A stretch of DNA of 64,000 nt, from assembly GCF_000512915.1 (NCBI RefSeq), contig NZ_CP007034.1:1612001-1676000 (forward strand), read 5' to 3'. Positions 46,394 to 59,461 of the stretch are shown here, piece after piece. This DNA is from Barnesiella viscericola DSM 18177 (GTDB lineage Bacteria > Bacteroidota > Bacteroidia > Bacteroidales > Barnesiellaceae). The translations under genes were made by a program, and so were the position numbers. The notes beneath the pieces were generated by a model. That model had not been told where the DNA came from, made no database searches, and saw only the letters and a program-made list of their open reading frames with translations. The first letter of the stretch is position 1; every line of letters begins with the position of its first letter.

Positions 46394-47907
46394 CACTGCT
46401 GTCCGGAGAAGATTCTCCAAAGCAGCTATTATTAATTAATACTCAACTGGTTACGAGGATAATAAAATTTTTCGATTAGAAATCATAGTTTTGCAAGAAG
46501 GTATAAACAGCCAATTCTGCAAACTATGAACAAAGGAAAAACAATATTTGCACAGGTTATGTCTCTTATAAACACATACGAATTCACTAGTGTCCGGAGA
46601 AAAATTCTCCGACAAGGGTTTAATTATTAAACATCAATAATGTTATAAGCATTAGAAAATTTTTCGATTAGAACATCAGTAACTTTGCGGTAGCCATCAA
46701 GAGGTTATCCGCAAGCCATGAACAAAGGAAAAACAATCTTCGCTCAGATTATGTCTCTCATTAACGAATACGAGTTCAAGAAATGTGTCGACCGCTACAA
46801 AGGTGACCGGCATGCTATCAAATTCAATTGTCGTGACCAGTTCATGGTGATGAGTTTTGCACAGTTCACTGACAGAGCTGGTTTGAGAGATATAGAGACT
46901 ACACTTAACCTCTGCGGCGACCTCTATCGCTCCGGAATCAAGGCAATACCTCGATCCACGCTTGCGGAGGCCAATGAGAAGAAGGATTGGCGTATATATC
47001 AAGACTTTGCGATGACTTTGGTAAAGGAAGCCACGATGCTTTACAAGGATGAAAAGCTGCGAATTGGTCTTGAGGAGATGATATATGCGTTTGACAGCAG
47101 TACCATTGAACTGTGTCTTAAGTTGTGTCCATGGGCCGAGTTTCATCATGGTAAGGGCGCGTTCAAGATACATACACTGATGGATCTGCGAGGCTCGATT
47201 CCCACATTTGTCATGCTCACGCCAGGCAAGGTTAACGATGCCAGGATGATGGACAAGATTCCTGTTGAAGCAGGTGCTTTCTACCTGATGGATAGGGGAT
47301 ATGTTGCCTTTGAGAAACTTTACAAGCATTTCCAGCAAAAGGGCGCCTACTTTGTTACACGCGCCAAGGACAATATGTCTTATGAGGTTATTGAGTCCAG
47401 ACCTGTCAATAAAGACTCGGGCGTTCTTTCGGATGAGACTATCAGACTTGCTGGATATTACTCTACCAGAAAGTATCCAGACACATTGAGACTTGTTGTG
47501 TATGAAGACTTTGAGACTGGAAGAGTATATCGATTTCTGACCAGCAACTTTGCGATTGACGATCCGCTGACTATTGCGGAACTCTACCGTGAACGCTGGC
47601 TGATAGAACTGTTCTTCAAATGGATCAAGCAGCATCTTCACATCAGGACTTTCTACGGCACTTCCAAGAACGCCGTGTACACGCAGATATGGATAGCCAT
47701 TTGTGACTATCTGCTGCTCATCATTGCGAAGAAGCGATACGGGTTGGATCCAAGTCTTCATTCTATCTCTAACTCAATCGGACAAGTCCTCTTCCAGAGG
47801 GCGGATATCCGTGAAATTTATAATCAGCCGACAACTCCCGTTTGTGTTCCGGAGGCGGGTTCTGTCGAGCAACCTACTTTATGGTAAAATTTCTCCGGAC
47901 AGCAGTG
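46394..47907 (+). mobile_element. IS4-family element, copy B, inside hsdS
   Basis: The element has the same 1514-bp composite structure as copy A, with the same inverted ends. It is flanked by the 9-bp duplication GGTTTGTAA (46385-46393 and 47908-47916). It is inserted antisense to hsdS within the central spacer-helix region. Confidence 0.9.
46718..47887 (+). CDS. IS4-family transposase, copy B
   Basis: This 389-residue transposase is identical in translation to copy A, with the same DDE and Y-(2)-R-(3)-E-(6)-K motifs. An antisense open frame of 354 codons runs over it in both copies and is a shadow. Confidence 0.92.
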   Translation: MNKGKTIFAQIMSLINEYEFKKCVDRYKGDRHAIKFNCRDQFMVMSFAQFTDRAGLRDIETTLNLCGDLYRSGIKAIPRSTLAEANEKKDWRIYQDFAMTLVKEATMLYKDEKLRIGLEEMIYAFDSSTIELCLKLCPWAEFHHGKGAFKIHTLMDLRGSIPTFVMLTPGKVNDARMMDKIPVEAGAFYLMDRGYVAFEKLYKHFQQKGAYFVTRAKDNMSYEVIESRPVNKDSGVLSDETIRLAGYYSTRKYPDTLRLVVYEDFETGRVYRFLTSNFAIDDPLTIAELYRERWLIELFFKWIKQHLHIRTFYGTSKNAVYTQIWIAICDYLLLIIAKKRYGLDPSLHSISNSIGQVLFQRADIREIYNQPTTPVCVPEAGSVEQPTLW

Positions 47908-48447
47908 GGTTTGTAAGTCTAATTTTTCCTTTTCTATTTGGTCTAGTAAAGCAAACCAATGTTCAATCTCGGTAACTATGCGTTGCTGTTCAGTTAAAGG
48001 TGGCAAAGGAAAATACATCTGTTCTAAATTGTATTTTGGCAAACCTTCACGACCACTACCCGTAATCTTCATAGATTTAGTAAAGTATGAAGATAAAACT
48101 AACGCATGGAAATATTCAGGTTCAACTAAAACAGAACGCATAATACAAACGTGTTGACTGACATTGCCACAATTAAAATCAGCAGGAACTACGGCACATC
48201 TTCCCAATGAACCTCCAGTAATATTCAACAACAAGTCGTTAGCAAGAACTTCCGTACCTTTCATCTTCTGATGAACTTCTTCGGAAATATACTTGATGTC
48301 ATCATAAACAAGCCTGTCATTATATACATTTTGCGATCGGAAAAAAGGAATCCCTTTCACAGAATAGTTACTTCCTCTTGGTGTACTACCGGAACCTATC
48401 TTTGAGCATATTTCTTCAATTGTTGTCCACACCCAATTATCGGGTAT

Positions 48448-48479
48448 TTCAAACGGCACGTTCCCATAATGGGGCGTAT
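48448..48479 (-). repeat. Inversion repeat 1 (expressed copy) of the hsdS switch
   Basis: This is the inverted partner of 43109-43140, at the boundary between the constant HsdS N-terminus and the first recognition domain. The 5.3 kb between the two contains both silent cassettes, the recombinase and IS copy B. Confidence 0.75.
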
Positions 48480-48688
48480 CAGAAGTCTTTGCAGACTTCT
48501 TGCTCCGCTTGATTTTGCCTTCCTTTATCAGTCGTTCTTTTTCAGCCTTGATTCGTTCGAGCAGAATTGATGCAGGCTCATCATTTGGATCCTGCGGTAC
48601 GAGTTTGCCGCGAATGGCAAGATCTAGTATTTTTTGACGTAATATTTTGGTATCCACTACTCTTTAATTTCTTGCGGTTTGTTAAATA

Positions 48689-49720
48689 ACGTGAGTTCGA
48701 TATAAATTAAAACATCGTGAGTTGTCCGTCTTTGACAAAACGTACGTCAATGGCGGGCTTCTTTTCAAAGAAGCAGTATGCAGCTATGGCAGAGAGCGAG
48801 TTGGCAATAAAGTTATTGAAGGAACGGTGTCTGGAGTGTTCAATCTGGGCGATGTTCTTTAACTCGTCATTGACTGTTTCAATCAAAGCACGTTTTCTCA
48901 GCAGGATTTTGTCCGCTATGCTCATCAGGGAGTTCTTCATGTTGTTCTTCACTTTGGTTATCAACTGTATGCCGTTAAGAAATAGGTTCTCGAACAAGGT
49001 TTGCCCGATATACCCCTTGTCCGCACACAGTTTGCCCTTGATGTTCTTCAGGAACTTTGTCTGTTTCAGCGGTTCACGGTCATCCACATTTCCCGGAGTA
49101 AACATGAAATTGAGAATTTCACCCTTATCGTTGATGATCAGGTGAAGCTTAAACCCGAAGAACCATCCCATGGAGCATTTTCCACGTTCGGCGAGACCCT
49201 TAAAAGTCTTGTGAATCAATATGCGTTGGTTTCGGCATACACGCAGCGGTGTGGAATCCACAAAGCTGATACCGGTACAAGTACCCAACAGGACTTCCTT
49301 GATGAAAATGGTCAGCTGCAGCAGGACTTCCTTTTCCAGTTCTACAAAACGGTTATAGGACACACGTCTGGGAAAGAGATGCGTCAGATGTTTGCATACA
49401 TATTCTTTGTAGTAATGCTTGAAACATCTGAAGCCTCCCGAGTGGAACAGGACTAGGATGACCATGATTTCCGCATCACTCATCCGGTTCGGCTTATTCC
49501 GATGCTTATGATTCTTGTCTTCAACCATATATTTTTCCTGTGTTTTGGCAAATTCCTTGCAAAAATCATCCGCCATACAAAAAATCTCCGTAACTTTAGC
49601 CTCTGAGAACATAGTGGTAGTCGCTTAAATGTTATAATTGAGCACTATAAATTTAATGCTTTTATCGCTATGTTCCTAATTTTCAAACTGATAATTTCAA
49701 TCTTTATATCGAACTCACGT
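48689..49720 (-). mobile_element. IS982-family element (1032 bp)
   Basis: Ends read ACGTGAGTTCGATATAAA and its reverse complement, flanked by the direct repeat TAAATA (48683-48688 and 49721-49726; an adjoining T makes 7 bp possible). It lies between the GmrSD-like gene and hsdS. Reading across the gap without it joins IFN to KPQEIKE and a stop that overlaps the hsdS GTG. Confidence 0.87.
48707..49612 (-). CDS. IS982-family transposase
   Basis: This 301-residue DDE transposase has the family pattern RMSDAEIMVILVLFHSGGFRCFKHYY, the first Asp in ISFVDSTPLRVC, the second in KLCADKGYIGQ and the final Glu in KRALIETVNDELKNI. It appears complete and so the element may be active. Confidence 0.92.
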   Translation of the reverse strand: MFSEAKVTEIFCMADDFCKEFAKTQEKYMVEDKNHKHRNKPNRMSDAEIMVILVLFHSGGFRCFKHYYKEYVCKHLTHLFPRRVSYNRFVELEKEVLLQLTIFIKEVLLGTCTGISFVDSTPLRVCRNQRILIHKTFKGLAERGKCSMGWFFGFKLHLIINDKGEILNFMFTPGNVDDREPLKQTKFLKNIKGKLCADKGYIGQTLFENLFLNGIQLITKVKNNMKNSLMSIADKILLRKRALIETVNDELKNIAQIEHSRHRSFNNFIANSLSAIAAYCFFEKKPAIDVRFVKDGQLTMF

Positions 49721-51509
49721 TAAATATAAAATTACAGATTCTATCGGCTGCTTTCCGATTTGCAAATTCGATATCATTCTTTCCCCATGAATCAGATGGA
49801 TATGAAGACAAGGATGTTGCTATACCAAAACTACTTCCAACATATCCTTTTTTGTCTTGCACAAGTGTTCCTTTCTTTGTTTTAAACCAATCCCTCCCAA
49901 TATACTTATTGATATCTTCCTCCAATAAAATTTTGTTTCCTAGAAGGTTGACCATATCATCAAATTCCTCTAATGTCATCTGGGCATCAGCACGAATAGC
50001 GTCTATGTTATGCCCACTTGCAGGCATAATGTGCTCTACATTGACTTTATCTTGGACAAAGTCAAAATGTAATTTATGTTCCCTAGCATAAATATATTCA
50101 TTAAGGTAAACCAAAATATTTTTATCGTATTCTTTAAGGTCTGCAATTACATCTTCTTCTTTCCAAACAGAATTAATATGGGAATCGAAATCTTCGATAA
50201 TTTTGTCTATCGAATAATTTGGATCAACTAATTTAAAATTTTCATTGAAAAGGAATGTTTTGAAATAACGTGAGGAGAAACCAAAATCTCCAACTTCAAG
50301 AAGTGCGAACAACCGAAGCAAGCATTCCATGATTGGCGTGATATCACGCTCTGATATTTTTTCCTCAGGAATTCTATAAAGGTAAGAAATAAGAAACAAT
50401 TTGAAGTTTTCATTAAACTTCAACAGTAGTTTTGTAATTGGAAACCCTTGGATCTTGTCCCATATCCTTAAAATTTTGCTGAAATTATTGCATATTTTGA
50501 TAGGATCTTCTAAAAGCTCTGGATACAGGACTGTATAGTATTTTCTTACACCTGGCGTTGTCAGCTGGCCTTCCTCATATTGATGTTCTTTGGAACGATT
50601 TATATACATAAATTGTTGAAGCACACTATCAATATTGACGATTCTCTTTTGGCTTAATTCGTCAGCTTTATGTATTATAGGCTCCCAAATTTCTTTAAAG
50701 TTCGCTTTATTGGGTGCATGAGAAAAAAGGTGTGCAGATATGATATCTGCATCAGACAAAGGCATGCCAGTTGAATTCAGTGAATTAAACATCGTTATAG
50801 CTTGCTCAATCTGCCAACTTTTAATTTCTATGATCTGACACTTATTTAGGAAGCCATTGGCCAATACATCAAGATTTGATTCTTGATAAACGAGCAAACG
50901 CTCATAGAATGATTTAAAATTACGGAAAAAATTGGTGTATTTATTGTCTTTTTGTTTTCGAGGAAACTTATAAACCATTTTTTCTGCATCAGCAAAAGTC
51001 TTGGCTTCGATTATATTTTTCAATTCATTTTTATGAAGTTCGTTGATGGATACATTTTCTATGATTTGCACTCCTTTGGCTTTATCCCAGTTTTTCTCAA
51101 TTTCTATCTGTTTTCTCACATCTGCCCGATATAAAATTTCAAATATTGAATCCAAACTTTGCTGTAAACTTCTCCTAAGTCCTGCAGCCTCTTCGGTGTC
51201 AGCCATATTGTTTAGAATTTCAGTTATTCTCAAATGCATGGCTTTGAGAAGGAGTAGAAACGTTGTCGTTCTTTGTTGCCCATCTATTAGATTCAGGTAA
51301 CCTTTCATTGAACAATCAATAATGATTGTTCCAAAAAAATACGGATCTTCAGCGTCTTGATCTATATAAGATTCGATATCTTGCCACAACTTATCGCAAT
51401 TTGATATATTCCAAGAATATGCTCTTTGATATTCAGGAATACGAAAAATGTCTGTTTTTTTCAGATAAGCTCCAATAGTTTGTAGTTTCGGTTCTATTTC
51501 TTTTGCCAT
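49704..51509 (-). CDS. GmrSD-like DUF262/DUF1524 protein with C-terminus altered by IS982
   Basis: This 601-residue protein has the DUF262 (ParB-like) N-terminal domain with IPEYQRAYSW (24-33) and the nucleotide-binding signature DGQQR (76-80). A C-terminal DUF1524 HNH-type nuclease follows, with VEHIMPASG (H493) and LLGNKILLEE. Such fusions form type IV enzymes that cut modified phage DNA. The last four residues (VSSI) are encoded by the IS982 end; the original ended NKPQEIKE, with its stop overlapping the hsdS start. The change affects only the tail, so activity may remain. Confidence 0.85.
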   Translation of the reverse strand: MAKEIEPKLQTIGAYLKKTDIFRIPEYQRAYSWNISNCDKLWQDIESYIDQDAEDPYFFGTIIIDCSMKGYLNLIDGQQRTTTFLLLLKAMHLRITEILNNMADTEEAAGLRRSLQQSLDSIFEILYRADVRKQIEIEKNWDKAKGVQIIENVSINELHKNELKNIIEAKTFADAEKMVYKFPRKQKDNKYTNFFRNFKSFYERLLVYQESNLDVLANGFLNKCQIIEIKSWQIEQAITMFNSLNSTGMPLSDADIISAHLFSHAPNKANFKEIWEPIIHKADELSQKRIVNIDSVLQQFMYINRSKEHQYEEGQLTTPGVRKYYTVLYPELLEDPIKICNNFSKILRIWDKIQGFPITKLLLKFNENFKLFLISYLYRIPEEKISERDITPIMECLLRLFALLEVGDFGFSSRYFKTFLFNENFKLVDPNYSIDKIIEDFDSHINSVWKEEDVIADLKEYDKNILVYLNEYIYAREHKLHFDFVQDKVNVEHIMPASGHNIDAIRADAQMTLEEFDDMVNLLGNKILLEEDINKYIGRDWFKTKKGTLVQDKKGYVGSSFGIATSLSSYPSDSWGKNDIEFANRKAADRICNFIFNVSSI

Positions 51510-51569
51510 ACAGATTCTATTTAATTTAGAGATTGGTTATTTAAAGTTTTTCCATCTGATTTTTTTGAA

Positions 51570-54815
<3,246 letters not shown>

Positions 54816-54817
54816 TA

Positions 54818-57522
54818 TTATGCTGCTTTTCTTAAAACTACAAATGTGTATAGAGAGTGTAAAGCTTCGTTAGCTTTCTGCATATTGCCAAAGGCACGGA
54901 TCATCTGTGCAGCCTGAGTTGCATCATCTTCACGAATCTCTTTGATTGTACAAGCTCCGTTGGAAGCAATATAATCTACAATACGACTGATGACTTCACG
55001 TTGTTTATCTGTTATTTCGCGCTGGTTTTGTCCTAACCATAGATTGAAATACTGTTTAGATGTAGAAACAACACTATCTAACCGCTCAATTTGGTGTAAA
55101 GCAAAACGTACAAGCTGTATGATATTAGTCAAAGCATCGCTCTCCTCTTTTGTAGAAGAACGTCGAACGCTATTTGGATTCAGAATGGCATATGAGTTCC
55201 ATAATTGCTTGGAAGTAAAATGATTGTTAGCCATCTTGAGTTTGTTTTCCAAATCTTTTAGCATTGAATAGGTAATTGGCTCACCTTCATTATTATAAAT
55301 TATACGTAGAGCTTCTATTTCATCACTATGTTCTTTGCAAAAATCTTCAAAGGCTTCTGTGGTACTTTTAGCTTCTTCTATTGAAAAACCTTTAGATATA
55401 AGCGTGTCTTCACCAGGCATTAGTGTGTTGACAAACCCGGCAGCAAGAATAAGCAGATATCGACGCGCATCTGCATGATTTGCAAGCGGAGCTACTAAAC
55501 CTTTCCGTTCGTTATTAGGCTCTTTAGTACTTATGAATGGCGGCAGAATATTGTTTTCAAATGCTTCGTAAATCCTTGAAGCAAGTTCTTTCATGTCGTC
55601 ATTTGCTAAACGTACGAACTCAGTTCGCTGTGAATTATCAGCTTTGTTATATATTCTGGAAAGTGTTGCAGCAAGACGTTTCAGATGCTCGTCAGGAAGG
55701 TAACCATGGGTAATCTGTTCCAACAGCTCTTTAAGAGTAATAATCTTTGTAGTCGGCTCATCAGTTATCGTAGGTATTGTTTTTTCGTGTTCAGTAACAC
55801 CTACGGCATCTATCAAATAGAAACAATCTTTACTAAACGCATTTGGGGTAACATTCCGTAACTGCTCATCTCCAATTGTGCGTACACCACGTCCTTTCAT
55901 CTGTATATAGAGCGGTAAAGATTCTACATCACGCATGAAAATCAATACTTCAAGAGGCTTAACATCTGTACCAGTTGCTACCAATGTGCAAGTTACGGCA
56001 ATTCTGAAATCCTTATCATTCCGGAACTGACGTATCAATTCATTACTATCGCCCGCGGAATAAGTTATTTTTTGCACGAAACGGTCATCTGTATGTCCAA
56101 ATACCTCTTTAGTTATCTGTACGATATTACTGGCATGAGTCTCATTTAGAGCAAAGATCAAAGTCTTTGGCAGATAGTCAAAATTTGCTTCTCGCTGTGG
56201 ATCATTGAACAACTCGGTATAGACGACATCGCGATAAGTGGAGAGAATAAGTTTTATTTGCGCAGGGTTAATGACACTTCTGTTTAGCTCTTTATTGGTA
56301 TATGTTTTCGTTTCTTTATTGGAAATGGTTTTTACATCTCCGGTATAACGTGTTTCTTCTTTGATTTTTTCTCCTTCTAATATAGCTCCGCCATTTTCTG
56401 TAACCTGAGTTTTGATTCGATATACGCGGCAATCTACATTTACACCATCAACGATACTTTTCTCCAATGTGTAGTTGACTATGCGATTATTGTTAAAGAA
56501 TGCCATTGTTTCAGGAATTGGCGTGGCTGTCAGTCCTACAAGTCTGGCTGTATCAAAATATTCCAATACCTTACGCCAATTCCCATAAATGGAGCGGTGA
56601 CACTCATCTATGATAATCAAATCAAAGTAATCATGTGGTAAATTGGGATTAGGAGGCAATACAACTTCTTCTGTAGGCTCATTATCATCGTCGTTGTCAT
56701 TATCCTCAATAGAATCTCCTTTCAGAAAAGAAAAAAGACGCTGTATTGTTGAAATAACGACATTACTATCAGATGGTATAGAAGAGGAACGAAGACGATT
56801 CACTGTAAATATTGTATTGAATGCATCTCCATTTTCTGTCAGTCGAAAAGTTCCAAATTCTCCCTCTGCCTGTTTCCCGAGGTTATTTCTGTCCACAAGA
56901 AATAACACTCTTCTCATTGGAGTATATGAAAGAAGACGATATGCAGCAAGACATGCGGTATATGTTTTACCTGCACCTGTAGCCAAAACCATCAAGGCGC
57001 GATTCTGCCCACTCCTGAAACTTTTTTCCAGTTCAGTAACTGCCTCATACTGACAATCACGTAATCCTTTTTTTCGCAAAGTTGGGAGTCCGGCAAAATA
57101 ATCATTTATTCCCAACAGCTTAACCAATTCATGAGGAGTTGGAATCGTCATAATTTGCTTGAAACAAGAATCCTGTTTACGAAAGTCACAGAAGTACAAG
57201 TCTTTCCCATTTGAAGTAAATATGAAAGGCAAAGGCTTTTGGTATACTTGATAGATATTAGGAACATTCCGGGCATATAAAACAGCCTGTTCGCACACAG
57301 TATTGGAAAAAGGATCTATCTCTTCTCTTTTGGCCTCAAGCACACCTACAGCTTTTCCATTAATAAAAAGAAAATAGTCAGCCTCTAGGTTACCTTTTAA
57401 AAGTCCTTCCCTTATGGCTACAGCAGTACAGTTTGGTTCGTAGTTGTCTCTATCAACCACTTTCCATCCAGCATCAGTAAACCACTGATCTATTTTTGCC
57501 TCGCTTTTTCTTCTGGTGTCAT
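54818..57522 (-). CDS. hsdR: Type I restriction subunit HsdR, with a frameshift near its start
   Basis: The main frame (from a GTG at 57460, 880 residues) has the nuclease motif ADYFLFINGKAVGVLEAKRE (Asp, E-x-K), the helicase loop LATGAGKTYTA, DECHRSIYG, TATP and later helicase motifs. Upstream, an ATG at 57522 with AGGA before it starts MTPEEKARQK, the usual HsdR N-terminus, but the frame hits TAG at once. One extra A in the five-A run at 57493-57497 would join it to IDQWFTDAGWKVVDRDNY. The gene is therefore out of frame by one base, or starts late and lacks about 21 residues. Confidence 0.88.
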
Positions 57523-57587
57523 ATATTCCTATATTTTTATATTATCGGAAGTTGCATACTAGAAAAATAACATCTACAAAGAACGAA

Positions 57588-57794
57588 CTATTGACGTTCA
57601 TCCTTGTCTGTTATCAAATCTTTTAGGTCAACTTGAAGAATTTCAGCAATTTGCTGTAAGGTTTCCAAATTAGGCTGGATTCTGTTACAAGCATACGCAT
57701 TGACCATGCTAAAACTTTTATCCAGTTTTTTTGCTAACCACGTTTGTGAAATGCCCTTCTCCGATAAAACAACCTTTATTCTATTTAATTTCAT
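57588..57794 (-). CDS. XRE-family transcriptional regulator
   Basis: From the ATG at 57794 this is a 68-residue protein (72 if from 57806). It has the HTH pattern IKVVLSEKGISQTWLAKKLDKSFSMVNAYACNRIQPNLETLQQIAEIL followed by a short acidic tail. It precedes hsdR by 65 bases in the same direction and probably controls the restriction operon, like controller proteins of other restriction systems. Confidence 0.85.
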   Translation of the reverse strand: MKLNRIKVVLSEKGISQTWLAKKLDKSFSMVNAYACNRIQPNLETLQQIAEILQVDLKDLITDKDERQ

Positions 57795-57816
57795 TTTTAG
57801 ATGCAATTATATTACG

Positions 57817-57824
57817 CAAATGTA
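57817..57824 (-). promoter_or_regulatory. -7 box for the XRE/hsdR operon
   Basis: The minus strand reads TACATTTG, matching TAnnTTTG, 22 bases before the ATG at 57794. The -33 position falls close to the IS end at 57857 and shows no good TTTG, so the insertion may have weakened this promoter. Confidence 0.4.
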
Positions 57825-57856
57825 GTGAATTATACTTGATATTTTATATATTTGTT

Positions 57857-59181
57857 CACTACTGTCCCGTAAAAGTGGATAAATAGTTCTTTGAAATTAT
57901 TGAAATATAGTCAATTACACGGTCTTTTGAAATGAAACGGACTTGATTTTGCAACTTTGCAGTCTAATACAAATGGCTGCTATGTTCCAAGACAAATACG
58001 TATTCTCTCAATTAACCGCTTTTCTGAACAGGACTCAGTTCAACAACTATGTTCGCAAGTATGATGGCAACAGATATGTGAAACATTTCACTTGCTGGAA
58101 TCAGATGCTCGCGATGATGTTTGGACAACTGAGTAACCGTGAGAGCCTGCGAGACTTAATCGTTGCTTTCGAGGCGCATAGGGCCAAGCAATATCATCTT
58201 GGTTTAGGACGTGAACCGATAGCCAAGACAACTCTTGCGACAGCGAACCAGAACCGTGATTACAGAATCTTCGAAGATTTTGCATTCTATATGATGAAGG
58301 AAGCCTGCGAGAAGCGGACGACCAACATCCTTGACATTTCCGGAAAGAAATATGCGTTTGATTCAACAACGATTCCGTTGTGTCTTGCAACATTCCCATG
58401 GGCAAAGTTCCGAAGCAAGAAAGGAGGGGTGAAAGCTCATGTCTTATACGACATTGAAGCACAAGTTCCTGCCTTCTATACTGTAACCACTGCATCAAAG
58501 CACGATTCCACAGCAATGTCTTCAATCCATTATGAACCAAATACTTATTATATATTCGACAGGGCTTATGACTCCTTTAAAGAACTCTATAGGATACATC
58601 TTACAGACTCTTTCTTTGTTGTCAGAGCCAAGACGAACTTAAAGTATAAGACAGTCAAATGGAAGCGAAGAATGCCAAAGAACATAATGACAGATGCGGA
58701 AGTGAAACTGACCGGATATCTCTCCGAGAAAAAATATCCTGACTCATTCAGACTCGTCCGATATTACGACGAAGAGGATGACCGTGAGTTCACTTTCTTG
58801 ACGAATGCAAAACAACTTTCTGCACTGGATGTCGCCAATCTTTATAAGAAAAGATGGTTAATCGAGCTGTTCTTCAAATGGCTCAAGCAGCATCTCAAGA
58901 TAAAGAAATTCTGGGGCACAACAGAGAACGCTGTTCGCATACAAATCAGTGTGGCTATTATCACGTACTGTCTTGTGGCTATTGTCCAACATGATATGAA
59001 GTTGAAACGTTCAACCTATGAAGTTTTGCAAATTCTCAGTATATCATTGACTGACAAAACCCACTTGCGTGACCTGTTCGACAAGACTAATTTCAATGAT
59101 GTCAAAGATCTAAATGATCCCCTGATTCCGGGGCTTTTTGATTAATTGTTTAACTCGTCCCATTTTAACGGGACACTAATG
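57857..59181 (+). mobile_element. Second type of IS4-family element (1325 bp)
   Basis: Ends are CACTACTGTCCCGT and the reverse complement of CATTAGTGTCCCGT, flanked by the 9-bp duplication ATATTTGTT (57848-57856 and 59182-59190). It separates the leftward restriction operon from the rightward S1-repeat cassette. Confidence 0.87.
57973..59145 (+). CDS. IS4-family transposase (second type)
   Basis: From the ATG at 57973 this is a 390-residue protein. An in-frame ATG at 57943 would add ten residues, and one at 57982 is also possible. It shows the catalytic Asp in YAFDSTTIPL, the second in YYIFDRAYDSF and the Y-(2)-R-(3)-E-(6)-K block in YKKRWLIELFFKWLK. It is clearly related to copies A and B but diverged from them. 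Confidence 0.92.
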   Translation: MAAMFQDKYVFSQLTAFLNRTQFNNYVRKYDGNRYVKHFTCWNQMLAMMFGQLSNRESLRDLIVAFEAHRAKQYHLGLGREPIAKTTLATANQNRDYRIFEDFAFYMMKEACEKRTTNILDISGKKYAFDSTTIPLCLATFPWAKFRSKKGGVKAHVLYDIEAQVPAFYTVTTASKHDSTAMSSIHYEPNTYYIFDRAYDSFKELYRIHLTDSFFVVRAKTNLKYKTVKWKRRMPKNIMTDAEVKLTGYLSEKKYPDSFRLVRYYDEEDDREFTFLTNAKQLSALDVANLYKKRWLIELFFKWLKQHLKIKKFWGTTENAVRIQISVAIITYCLVAIVQHDMKLKRSTYEVLQILSISLTDKTHLRDLFDKTNFNDVKDLNDPLIPGLFD

Positions 59182-59215
59182 ATATTTGTTATTGAATTAA
59201 TTCAGGAACAACGAT

Positions 59216-59461
59216 ATGGTAGAAAATAAACAATCAAACATAAAAGCCATTCTGGACACTGATCTGGAAAAATTACTAAAAGAAACTAAGCAGTACAATG
59301 CTTTTGTGGATGGTGAGTTACAATGTGCATATTGCGGAACAACAATCACTATTGATAATTTAAGTATAATTATTCCAATAATAAAAGAAGGACACACAAC
59401 TTTAAATTTTTGTTGTGACAATGCTGTTTGTTTAGCTAAATTTAGAAAGGACTATGAATGA
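59216..59461 (+). CDS. Small zinc-binding protein of unknown function
   Basis: This 81-residue protein has a helical N-terminal half (KAILDTDLEKLLKETKQYN) and four to five cysteines in CAYCGTTI and FCCDNAVC, the spacing of a treble-clef or zinc-ribbon site. It overlaps the start of the large downstream gene by 8 bases, so the two are translated together. No family is recognised. It may regulate or partner the S1-repeat protein. Confidence 0.6.
   Translation: MVENKQSNIKAILDTDLEKLLKETKQYNAFVDGELQCAYCGTTITIDNLSIIIPIIKEGHTTLNFCCDNAVCLAKFRKDYE

Larger units (their letters stand above)
45674..48657 (-). pseudogene. hsdS: Expressed-locus hsdS, interrupted by an IS4-family element
   Basis: Read leftward from a GTG at 48657, the first 250 codons encode the conserved N-terminus, the first recognition domain and the helix ending EKEKLDLQT. 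The frame then meets copy B of the IS. Removing the IS and one copy of GGTTTGTAA joins it in frame to IIKQTKSKVLDIAIHGKLV, the second domain (NGQYRNIPKNWCACKL) and the C-terminal helix ending IQKALEA, giving 486 residues. It would set the DNA target of the type I system. With the insertion no full-length HsdS can be made from this copy. Confidence 0.85.
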
